From positions 124,001 to 188,000 of the forward strand of contig JACVZY010000093.1 of assembly GCA_014654705.1 (NCBI GenBank): a stretch of DNA of 64,000 nucleotides, read 5' to 3'. Below the pieces are notes generated by a model. That model searched no databases. It saw only the letters and a program-made list of their open reading frames with translations, and was not told the DNA's origin. Of this stretch, positions 45,627 through 52,945 are shown in pieces. The position numbers and the translations under genes are program-made. Source of the DNA: Ignavibacteria bacterium (lineage in GTDB: Bacteria > Bacteroidota > Ignavibacteria > Kapaibacteriales > UBA4661). The first letter of the stretch is position 1; the number at the start of each line of letters is the position of its first letter.

Positions 45627-45878
45627 ATGAAACGTATCATTGTCGTTGCTTGCTTCGCGATTATGCTCGCCGGCGTTGGTTCGTCATGTGCACAACCACG
45701 CGCTTTTGTGGGTGGTGGAGTTGCTTTTGGTCGTCCTGTTCCGCCTAGGTATTTCTACGGAGCACGCCCTGCTGTAATTATTCCGCCACGAGTGTTCATC
45801 GCTCCCAGACCAAATGCTTTTGCTCCACGACAATGGGGCGCTTACGGTCGTGGACGCGGCTGGCGACGCGGCTGCTAA
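45627..45878 (+). CDS. Small exported Pro/Gly/Arg-rich protein
   Basis: An 83-residue protein with an N-terminal hydrophobic stretch (MKRIIVVACFAIMLAGVGSS) ending SSCAQ, which may be a signal peptide cut or a weak lipoprotein site (Cys at residue 25). The mature part is rich in Pro, Phe, Tyr, Arg and Gly (GRPVPPRYFYGARPAVIIPP, WGAYGRGRGWRRGC) and would be basic and probably surface-bound. I do not recognise a family. A strong hairpin follows at 45909-45965. The reading frame upstream of 45627 (to 45561) is not supported. Confidence 0.65.
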   Translation: MKRIIVVACFAIMLAGVGSSCAQPRAFVGGGVAFGRPVPPRYFYGARPAVIIPPRVFIAPRPNAFAPRQWGAYGRGRGWRRGC

Positions 45879-45908
45879 GAATCTTCATAAAATTGACTAT
45901 TTTATGGG

Positions 45909-45965
45909 AAGTGCAAACACACCCGCACCAGACGATGCAAAGGGTTGTTTGCACTTCAGTTTTTT
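45909..45965 (+). terminator. Intrinsic terminator after the small exported protein
   Basis: An 11-bp perfect stem (45909-45919 with 45946-45956), 26-base loop and six T at 45960-45965. Confidence 0.75.
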
Positions 45966-45990
45966 CGACACTTTTTTACAATACGCTTAT

Positions 45991-47034
45991 ATGAAATACA
46001 AATTACTTGGCAGAAGTGCTATGCGCGTTTCCGAGCTTTGCTTGGGTACGATGGGTTTTGGCGAAGAATGGGGCTGGGGTGCTTCAAAGGAAGCCAGCAA
46101 AGAAGTCTTCGACGCTTTTGTGAAAGCAGGTGGTAACTTTATTGATACGGCTAACTATTATACTGCCGGAACGAGTGAAAAATATGTAGGCGAGTTCATC
46201 GCCGATAACCGTGATTACTACGTGCTTGCCACGAAATATACCCTCGGCATGAAGCGCGGCGACCCGAACTCAGGCGGTAATCATCGCAAGAATATGGTGC
46301 AGGCAGTCGAGGCAAGTTTGAAGCGCCTCGGCACAGATTACATTGACCTCTATTGGCTGCACGTCTGGGATTTCACTACACCGATAGACGAAATTATGCG
46401 CGGCCTGGACGACCTTGTACGCTCCGGCAAAATCCTTCATATTGGCGTATCTGACACTCCGGCTTGGCAGGTAGCACGCGGCAATACGCTTGCGGAACTA
46501 CGCGGCTGGTCGCAGTTCACGGCATACCAAATTGAGTACAGTCTTATCCAGCGCACACCGGAACGAGAAATTATACCGCTCTCACGGGCATTAGACATTG
46601 CCATTACTCCTTGGGCACCGCTTGCAGGCGGAGCACTGACGGGAAAATATCTTCGCAACGACACCGGACGACTAAAACCAGATAGCGTACGCCTGAACGA
46701 CCGCAGCCAGACTATTACCCGCGAGGTAATGGCAATTGCCGAAGAAATAGGCTGCTCGGCGGCACAGGTGGCATTGCGCTGGACCATGCAAGAGCGAGTT
46801 AATGACGAGATCTCGCGCGGTGTTTCGATTCCTATTGTCGGCGCAACAAAAGTCGGTCAGATTACCGATAATTTGGGAGCAGTGACTATCACGCTTTCCG
46901 ATGACCAAATGAAGCGACTTGATGCGGCAAGCACGTTTGAGCGTGGTTTCCCGCATGATTTCCTTGCCACAACAAATGTCCGCGACTTGGTTTCAAGCGG
47001 AATGTATAACGACATTGTGAATCATCACCGATAA
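45991..47034 (+). CDS. Aldo/keto reductase
   Basis: A 347-residue NADPH-dependent carbonyl reductase. The AKR catalytic set is visible: D and Y in GGNFIDTANYYTAGTSEKYV, K in YVLATKYTLGMKRG, and H in IDLYWLHVWDFTTP. The cofactor segment SIPIVGATKVGQITDNLGAV is at the C-terminus. The start MKYKLLGRSAMRVSELCLGT is typical of the YajO/AKR13-like group. The frame is open upstream through the terminator hairpin, which rules out an earlier start. The substrate is unknown. Confidence 0.9.
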   Translation: MKYKLLGRSAMRVSELCLGTMGFGEEWGWGASKEASKEVFDAFVKAGGNFIDTANYYTAGTSEKYVGEFIADNRDYYVLATKYTLGMKRGDPNSGGNHRKNMVQAVEASLKRLGTDYIDLYWLHVWDFTTPIDEIMRGLDDLVRSGKILHIGVSDTPAWQVARGNTLAELRGWSQFTAYQIEYSLIQRTPEREIIPLSRALDIAITPWAPLAGGALTGKYLRNDTGRLKPDSVRLNDRSQTITREVMAIAEEIGCSAAQVALRWTMQERVNDEISRGVSIPIVGATKVGQITDNLGAVTITLSDDQMKRLDAASTFERGFPHDFLATTNVRDLVSSGMYNDIVNHHR

Positions 47035-47160
47035 GAATGGCAAAAACGCTCCATTTTTCCCACAAAAGTATCCCAAGAAAAATGTATTTTGCTTGCCATT
47101 TACAACCAATGAATTTCACGATTACCAATTCCATTTTCACTCGATTTCCCGGAGAATCGT

Positions 47161-48498
47161 ATGTCCATGTACACCGCACCACATCTGATATTGCCCAAGA
47201 TTGCGAATTTGCACCAGATAGATACTTACATTGCCAATGGTGGCTATGAGCAGCTTCGCAAGGCGCTCAAACTCACACAGGATGACGTTATCAACGAGGT
47301 AAAAAAATCGGGTTTGCGCGGGCGCGGCGGCGCGGGCTTTGCAACGGGCTTGAAATGGAGTTTCATGCCTAAAGGCGACATGGTGAAGTATCTTGCCGTT
47401 AATGGCGACGAATCCGAGCCTGCATCCTTCAAAGACCGCCAAATCTTCGAGCATAACCCGCATCAGCTTATCGAAGGTATTCTGATGGGCGGCTACGCAA
47501 TGGGCGTAACAGCAGCGTATTTGTACATTCGTGGTGAGTACCACAAGTGGGTGCGCATGATGGAAAAAGCTGTAGAAGATGCTTACGCAAAGGGCTTCAT
47601 TGGTGAAAAAATGAAGCAAACCTTTGGCACAGACTTCGCAATGGATATTTATGTTCATAAAGGAGCTGGGGCGTATATTTGCGGTGAAGAAACGGCATTG
47701 ATGAGTTCGCTCGAAGGCGACCGTGCATATCCTCGTGTCAAACCGCCTTTCCCGGCGCAAAAAGGCTTGTGGGCAAAACCCACCACCGTCAACAATGTTG
47801 AGACTATGGCGCACGTACCAGCTATTTTTGCACTTGGCGGTGAAGCATACAGCAAAATAGGCGCGCCCGGGCACACCGGAACGATTCTCTACGGTGTGAG
47901 CGGGCACGTGAATAAGCCGGGAGTGTATGAAGCTGAATCAGGAATACTTCTGACAGACCTCATCCATGGTACTCAATATGCAAATGGTGTTCCGGGCGGC
48001 AAAAAAATCAAAGCAGTTATTCCGGGCGGCTCTTCCATGCCTGTTCTGCGTGGCGATGAAATTGAAGGCGTGAAAATGGAAGAAGAGTTCTTGAAGAAAA
48101 TCGGTACGCATATCGGCACGGGCGGCGTTGTGGTCATGGATGAAGACACCGACCTTGTAAAAGTAACACTCCGTATTGCACACTTTTATCATCACGAATC
48201 TTGCGGACAGTGTACACCGTGCCGCGAAGGTTGCGGCTGGATGGAAAAAATGCTCAAGCGCATCAGCAAAGGCGAAGCGACTTCGCAAGACCTCGACACT
48301 TTATTAAGCGTGGCATCGAACATCGAAGGCAACACTATTTGCGCCCTAGGCGACGCCGCTGCGTGGCCAGTGAAAGCATTCATTACCAAATTCCGCGATG
48401 AGTTTGAAGCCCGCGTCAAGGCTTCACGCAGTTTCGTACCACTCAATGTGGTTCACGGTGTGCGGCATCGTGCAGAGAAATTTGAAGTTATTAGCTAA
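47161..48498 (+). CDS. nuoF: NADH-quinone oxidoreductase subunit F
   Basis: NuoF holds FMN and an Fe4S4 cluster and takes electrons from NADH into complex I. The FMN site is GLRGRGGAGFATGLKWSF (54-60 core), the NADH site GAGAYICGEETALMSSLEG (168-180), and the cluster ligands are C348, C351, C354 (SCGQCTPC) and C394 (NTICALGD). At 445 residues it is full length. nuoE and nuoG, usually in the same operon, are not in the window; the gene is alone between an aldo/keto reductase and a small membrane protein, ending in an intrinsic terminator. It may supply complex I encoded elsewhere, or a hydrogenase or formate dehydrogenase diaphorase. Confidence 0.9.
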   Translation: MSMYTAPHLILPKIANLHQIDTYIANGGYEQLRKALKLTQDDVINEVKKSGLRGRGGAGFATGLKWSFMPKGDMVKYLAVNGDESEPASFKDRQIFEHNPHQLIEGILMGGYAMGVTAAYLYIRGEYHKWVRMMEKAVEDAYAKGFIGEKMKQTFGTDFAMDIYVHKGAGAYICGEETALMSSLEGDRAYPRVKPPFPAQKGLWAKPTTVNNVETMAHVPAIFALGGEAYSKIGAPGHTGTILYGVSGHVNKPGVYEAESGILLTDLIHGTQYANGVPGGKKIKAVIPGGSSMPVLRGDEIEGVKMEEEFLKKIGTHIGTGGVVVMDEDTDLVKVTLRIAHFYHHESCGQCTPCREGCGWMEKMLKRISKGEATSQDLDTLLSVASNIEGNTICALGDAAAWPVKAFITKFRDEFEARVKASRSFVPLNVVHGVRHRAEKFEVIS

Positions 48499-48549
48499 TT
48501 TTTAAGTGTTCAAGCGTCATTAAATACTCGGCAATGACATTCTCCGACA

Positions 48550-48586
48550 AACGCAGCGCTCAAGCATCCGAGGCGCTGCGTTTTTT
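48550..48586 (+). terminator. Intrinsic terminator after nuoF
   Basis: A perfect 10-bp GC-rich stem (48550-48559 with 48573-48582), 13-base loop and a T-tract beginning inside the arm. Confidence 0.8.
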
Positions 48587-48705
48587 ATTGGTCTTTTATG
48601 CAAAAAAGGTGCAAATTCGCTTCGCAGTAAACGTTTTTGCGGGGAGAAACGTCGAATTAATATTCCTCAATTACCCCAAAGCATTGCTTTTCTTGGAGAT
48701 ACAAC

Positions 48706-48972
48706 ATGATGTGGAAAGTCCTTGCCGGTGTGTGGTTTATTCTTGCTGGCTTTATTGTTGGCGTGTGGTTCGCTCATGGCAGTCAAATACTGACAAAAGA
48801 CAAAGTACAAGTCGTTACAAAGCGCGTCAATCCGACGTTTGGCGTAGAAGAGGAGATTGTTGAGTGGAAACCTCAATTCCGCTTGGGCTTAGAATACGGT
48901 GCTCCTGCAGCAGCACTCTGTCTGGCGGTTGGGGTGATTTGTGTGCGTATTTCTCGCTCACAAAAGCAGTAA
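48706..48972 (+). CDS. Small two-helix membrane protein of unknown function
   Basis: 88 residues with one helix near 4-24 (VLAGVWFILAGFIVGVWFAH) and another near 63-82 (YGAPAAALCLAVGVICVRIS) around a charged middle. I do not recognise a family. GGAG stands 9 bases before the ATG. It lies between the nuoF terminator and the YceI gene (65 bp on) and may be co-transcribed with the latter. Reality is supported by the start signal and codon pattern only. Confidence 0.6.
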   Translation: MMWKVLAGVWFILAGFIVGVWFAHGSQILTKDKVQVVTKRVNPTFGVEEEIVEWKPQFRLGLEYGAPAAALCLAVGVICVRISRSQKQ

Positions 48973-49037
48973 TCAAGCAAGTACGTACATTCAAGCAGAA
49001 TACATTTTTTACATTTTCAAATTCGGAGTACAATTCC

Positions 49038-49688
49038 ATGAAAACATCTGTTTCACAGAATATTTTTGCAAGCATCGTGCTTGCTGGTATTATTTTCGCA
49101 CAGACCCACGCTTTCGCCACGGGTTTCAACCTCAGTGCAAAAGGCGCAAAAGCTATCAAACTCGACAACAAAGTCGGCAACAACCAAGCGCAGTTCATTA
49201 GCAAGGCGCCACTTGAGGATATCAATGGTAGCGCGAATGTCAATGGCTCTTTTACTATCGACCCAGCTAATATCGAAGCAACAACGGGTAAAATTGCTGT
49301 TCCGGTAAACTCTATGCAAACAGGCGTAGAACTTCGCAACAAGCACATTCTGGGCAAAGACTGGCTGGACGAGGAAAGCTATAAAGACATTACGTTCGAG
49401 GTCAAAAAGGTATCGGGCGTACAGCTCGTTTCCAGTGCTGGCGGCAAGGGTATAGCAAAAGGCATGGCAGAAGGTGTATTCTCGCTACACGGCGTTGCCA
49501 AAACGCTCTCTTTCCCAGTGGAAATCACATACATCGAAAAAGGTGGTGCAGACTTAGTGATGATTAAGACTGAATTTACGATTGCCCTCAAAGACTATAA
49601 TATTGCAGGCAAAAAAGGAATTGTTGGCAGCAAAGTGGCTGAAACGATTACTGTGAAAGTTTCTATGTTCGGCTCTGCTGGAGCATAA
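49038..49688 (+). CDS. YceI-family protein
   Basis: A 216-residue periplasmic lipocalin-like protein with a signal peptide (1-28, ending HAFATG). Typical YceI segments are present: NVNGSFTIDPANIEATTGKI, SMQTGVELRNKHILGKDWLD and SYKDITFEVKKVSG. Members bind long isoprenoid chains such as polyprenyl quinones. The ATG at 49038 follows GGAG by 9 bases; the longer frame upstream is not supported. An intrinsic terminator follows. Confidence 0.9.
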   Translation: MKTSVSQNIFASIVLAGIIFAQTHAFATGFNLSAKGAKAIKLDNKVGNNQAQFISKAPLEDINGSANVNGSFTIDPANIEATTGKIAVPVNSMQTGVELRNKHILGKDWLDEESYKDITFEVKKVSGVQLVSSAGGKGIAKGMAEGVFSLHGVAKTLSFPVEITYIEKGGADLVMIKTEFTIALKDYNIAGKKGIVGSKVAETITVKVSMFGSAGA

Positions 49689-49738
49689 TAGATTGGTTGG
49701 TCGAAAAGATTCGCCCCTAAATTCCAGTCCTATATTCT

Positions 49739-49786
49739 GCCGTTTGGAAGACGTTACTTGATACGGTCTGCCAAACGGCTTTTTTA
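49739..49786 (+). terminator. Intrinsic terminator after the YceI gene
   Basis: Perfect 9-bp stem (49739-49747 with 49771-49779), 23-base loop, seven T at 49780-49786. Confidence 0.8.
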
Positions 49787-49806
49787 TTATCCGCATGTGG
49801 AAAATT

Positions 49807-49838
49807 TTTGCGTAATGAACGATATTTCCGTAAATTAG
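49807..49838 (+). promoter_or_regulatory. Candidate Bacteroidota-type promoter of ffh
   Basis: TTTG (49807-49810), 20 bases, TAAATTAG (49831-49838), five of the six defined -7 bases. It lies after the YceI terminator, giving a leader of about 90 bases. Confidence 0.4.
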
Positions 49839-49933
49839 CAGTCTTTCGCAAAAATTCCGGCATACGTAGTATCTATAAACATTTCTACGTATTACTGATT
49901 TTTCCAATACCACTTAAAGTCCACGGTTGCATC

Positions 49934-51304
49934 ATGTTTGAGAATATACAAACGAGGCTCGAATCGGCACTAAAGCGGATTCGCGGGCAAGCCAAAATCA
50001 CAGAAGAAAACATAGAAGAAGGCTTGCAGGAAGTACGCAATGCACTTCTGGATGCGGACGTAAACTTTCAGGTAGCGAAGAAATTTATTGAAGATGTAAA
50101 AGCAAAAGCGCTTGGGCTGGAAGTACAAGGAAAAATTACCCCCGGTCAACTCATTGTGAAGATTATTCACGACGAGATGGTTGCTCTTATGGGCAGCACT
50201 CGCTCGGCTGTAGTGATGTCCCCCCAGCCTCCGACAGTGATTATGGTTGCGGGTTTGCAAGGCTCCGGCAAAACTACTTTTTGCGGAAAACTGGCAAAAA
50301 GCCTTAAAAAGCAAGGCAAGCAGCCCCTCTTGGTAGCTGGTGATATTTACCGTCCAGCAGCAGTTGAGCAGCTCAAGGTATTAGCGCAGCAAATAACGAT
50401 TCCCGTATTTGCCGAAGAAGGTAAAAATCCGATTGAACTGGCAAAAGGCGCACTTGATTATGCCCGACGCTACGCCAGAGACGTGGTGATTATTGACACA
50501 GCGGGTCGTCTTAGCATTGACGAGGAAATGATGCAGGAAGCGGAGAATATCAAGAATGCCGTTAAGCCTCATGAAATCTTGTTTGTCTGCGACTCCATGA
50601 CGGGACAAGATGCCGTCAACACGGCAAAAACATTTAACGACCGCCTTGCTTTTAGCGGTGTAGTGCTAACAAAAATGGACGGCGACACGCGCGGTGGCGC
50701 GGCTCTTTCCATTCGTGCTGTTGTGCAAAAGCCGATTAAATTCATCAGTACAGGCGAAAAATTAGACAACCTCGAAGCATTTTATCCAGACCGCATTGCA
50801 TCTCGTATCTTGGGCATGGGCGATATTCTCACGCTTGTGGAACGCGCCCAGTCGGAAATAGACGAAGAACAAGCGAAAAAACTGGAACAAAAAATAATGC
50901 GGAACGAGTTCGATTTGAACGACTTCCTCGACCAACTCCAGCAAATGAAGAAAATGGGTTCGCTTCGTGACCTTCTTGGAATGTTGCCGGGCATGGACAA
51001 GGCGCTTCGCAACGTACAGATTGACGAAAAAGCAATCGGAAAAGTCGAAGCGGTTATTTACTCAATGACCACACAAGAGCGCAAGCAGCCGAAGATTATT
51101 AATGGTTCGCGCAGAAAACGTATTGCTATGGGCAGCGGAACAAGCATACAAGACGTAAACCGTATGCTCAAGCAATTCGAGGATATGCAAAAAATGATGA
51201 AGCAACTCACTAAAGGTGGCGGCAAAATGAATGCCCTCAAAGGCATGATGGGACAGGGCGGTGGTGCGCCCATGATGCCACAGCCCGGACGCTTCCGCAG
51301 ATAA
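49934..51304 (+). CDS. ffh: Signal recognition particle protein Ffh
   Basis: Ffh binds the SRP RNA and signal sequences of nascent membrane proteins and delivers them to FtsY. The 456-residue protein has the N domain (about 1-90), G domain with P-loop GLQGSGKTTFCGKLA, DTAGRL, and TKMDGDTRGG motifs, and a methionine-rich M domain (about 300-445: LQQMKKMGSLRDLLGMLPGM) that ends MMGQGGGAPMMPQPGRF. Start ATG 49934 gives the standard MFENIQTRLESAL. The SRP RNA gene was not found here. It precedes rpsP by 113 bp, as in many genomes. Confidence 0.95.
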   Translation: MFENIQTRLESALKRIRGQAKITEENIEEGLQEVRNALLDADVNFQVAKKFIEDVKAKALGLEVQGKITPGQLIVKIIHDEMVALMGSTRSAVVMSPQPPTVIMVAGLQGSGKTTFCGKLAKSLKKQGKQPLLVAGDIYRPAAVEQLKVLAQQITIPVFAEEGKNPIELAKGALDYARRYARDVVIIDTAGRLSIDEEMMQEAENIKNAVKPHEILFVCDSMTGQDAVNTAKTFNDRLAFSGVVLTKMDGDTRGGAALSIRAVVQKPIKFISTGEKLDNLEAFYPDRIASRILGMGDILTLVERAQSEIDEEQAKKLEQKIMRNEFDLNDFLDQLQQMKKMGSLRDLLGMLPGMDKALRNVQIDEKAIGKVEAVIYSMTTQERKQPKIINGSRRKRIAMGSGTSIQDVNRMLKQFEDMQKMMKQLTKGGGKMNALKGMMGQGGGAPMMPQPGRFRR

Positions 51305-51417
51305 CCGACAACAGAAACTCTCTCAAATCGTTCCCAGCCCTCATAAATACTTCTTTTGTGGGCGAAAACGTTAAGATATTTTATCTTTTTTACTCACTCT
51401 CTTAACCTCATTGGAAC

Positions 51418-51954
51418 ATGGTTAAACTTCGTCTTCGTCGTCGTGGTCGCAAGCAAGCGCCCATTTACGACATTGTAGCAATGGACAGCCGTAAAACCCG
51501 CGACGGCGCTTTCTTGGAACGCATCGGACAGTACAATCCCGTTGGCTTTCCCTCGAAAATTGTTCTCGACAACACTCGCGCAATCTACTGGCTCAAAGCC
51601 GGTGCACAGCCTACCGACGTTCTTCGCTCTATTCTGAGTTATCACGGCGTTCTGCTTCAACTCCATCTGGAGCGCAAAGGCAAATCCGTAGAAGAAATCG
51701 CAGCAGCTCTCACCGAGCACAAAGAAACTGTGTCCAAGCGCCTTGACCGCATCGCAGCAAAGCGTCAAGTCAGACTCAGCAAGAAGAAAAAAGGCGCTAT
51801 CGAAGCCGAGCGCAAAGCCGCTGAAGATGCAAAAGCTGCTGAAGCAAAAGCGAAAGCAGATGCTATCGAAGCCGAGCGCAAAGCTGCTGAAGATGCAAAA
51901 GCTGCAGCCGAAGCAGCAGCAGCAGCTCCTCCGGCAGATGCTGCGGCTGAATAA
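51418..51954 (+). CDS. rpsP: 30S ribosomal protein S16 with Ala/Glu/Lys-rich tail
   Basis: Residues 1-80 are a standard S16 (MVKLRLRRRGRKQAPIYDIV, GQYNPVG, YWLKAGAQPTDVLRSIL). The remaining about 100 residues are an unusual C-terminal extension, first Lys-rich, then Ala/Glu/Lys/Asp helical repeats with two near-identical 44-bp DNA units (51796-51905). Similar extensions are common in Bacteroidota S16. The tail probably forms a surface helix on the 30S subunit. Note that rimM, trmD and rplS, which usually follow rpsP, do not: rplS lies 5.7 kb away. An intrinsic terminator follows. Confidence 0.95.
   Translation: MVKLRLRRRGRKQAPIYDIVAMDSRKTRDGAFLERIGQYNPVGFPSKIVLDNTRAIYWLKAGAQPTDVLRSILSYHGVLLQLHLERKGKSVEEIAAALTEHKETVSKRLDRIAAKRQVRLSKKKKGAIEAERKAAEDAKAAEAKAKADAIEAERKAAEDAKAAAEAAAAAPPADAAAE
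51796..51905 (+). repeat. Two 44-bp direct repeats in the rpsP tail
   Basis: 51796-51839 and 51862-51905 are identical except one silent base (GCC versus GCT). They encode AIEAERKAAEDAKA twice at a 66-bp period. Confidence 0.85.
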
Positions 51955-51976
51955 GCATAGGTTCGTTTGAAAATTC

Positions 51977-52027
51977 AAAAAGCCTCATTTGACAGTGATT
52001 TATACGCTTTTCAAATGAGGCTTTTTT
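51977..52027. terminator. Bidirectional intrinsic terminator between rpsP and the response regulator
   Basis: A 16-bp stem with A-run before and T-run after (51977-51992 with 52011-52026), 18-base loop. It lies between converging genes and can terminate both. Confidence 0.85.
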
Positions 52028-52057
52028 ATATCTAAGCCTTGATAATAATCGTCTCGT

Positions 52058-52672
52058 TCACTCATATCGGATAAACAAGACATTACGCGCCCACTGCATA
52101 GCTTCTTCGCGGGTTTTGACCCCTATTTTTTGATAGATTCCGCTTGCAACGTTGCGAACACGCCCTTCAGAGAGAACAAGCGTTTTAGCTATTTCTGCGT
52201 TTGTACTATTGAGATGACTTAAAATTGAGACTTCTACATTTGTGAGTTTAAGATTAGCAACGGTCTTATTTGCATTAAAAAAATGCGCTGCAAGCATAGG
52301 ACTAAGCCAAACGCCGCCTTGCAAGTCCGAGCGTAATGCTCTCAAAAGCTCTTCCGGACTTTCATCCTTGAGCATACATCCACTTGCACCCGCTTCAAGC
52401 GCTGCTCGTGCCAAATCCGACCGACCGGTCATCGCATAAATCCGAAGAGCGGAGTTTGTCTCTCGAATTTGCCGTATCACCTCCACACCACTAATATCGG
52501 GGAGTTGCAGGTCTTGAATCAAAATGTCCGGTTGAAGGCTATCAATCGCATTGATGGCTTCCAACCCTCGATTGAACGTCCCAACAACGCTTAGACTGGT
52601 GTCAAGTGAGAGCCACGTTTCAAGCAGATGAGTCACTAAGTCGTGGTCATCGCATATTATTACACGCTTCAT
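52058..52672 (-). CDS. NarL/LuxR-family response regulator
   Basis: A 204-residue regulator. Receiver domain: acidic pair D8/D9 (ICDDHD), phosphoacceptor D54 (LIQDLQLPD), T-loop MTGRSD and the Lys in GCMLKDES. The C-terminal HTH reads LTNVEVSILSHL, then TNAEIAKTLVLSEGRVRNVA and IYQKIGVKTREEA, the LuxR-type fold with minor departures (RVRN in place of TVKN). The ATG at 52672 is chosen over an upstream GTG at 52690. No cognate kinase is adjacent. It is convergent with rpsP and divergent from the fused E1 gene. Confidence 0.9.
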   Translation of the reverse strand: MKRVIICDDHDLVTHLLETWLSLDTSLSVVGTFNRGLEAINAIDSLQPDILIQDLQLPDISGVEVIRQIRETNSALRIYAMTGRSDLARAALEAGASGCMLKDESPEELLRALRSDLQGGVWLSPMLAAHFFNANKTVANLKLTNVEVSILSHLNSTNAEIAKTLVLSEGRVRNVASGIYQKIGVKTREEAMQWARNVLFIRYE

Positions 52673-52837
52673 AATTTCAGGATAAGACACAACTGAAAAG
52701 AAAACATCAATAAATATCGTTTTTCATTACCTATTTGACTGGGCTAATATCAAAAAAAAAATTCAAATAATTCGCATAATTCGCCTCGATAGAGCGTTTT
52801 CATTACATCTGAAATTTTGTACTGCCTGAACGAAGAG

Positions 52838-52868
52838 TTTGGCTATCTGCCGAGAACGTTGTAGTTTG
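52838..52868 (+). promoter_or_regulatory. Candidate promoter of the fused E1 gene
   Basis: TTTG (52838-52841), 20 bases, TAGTTTG (52862-52868), one base short of TANNTTTG. Leader about 75 bases. The 255-bp intergenic region holds no gene I can support. Confidence 0.3.
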
Positions 52869-52945
52869 CGGCGCAAGTTCTCATGCCATCCACGCATCTA
52901 CAATAAACGTCTATTGGTCTAACCCTTTTTGAACCGGTAACGTCA

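Noticed and set aside
51743-51970. Lys/Gln-rich second frame over the rpsP tail
   Set aside because: Shadow of the repeated Ala/Glu region.
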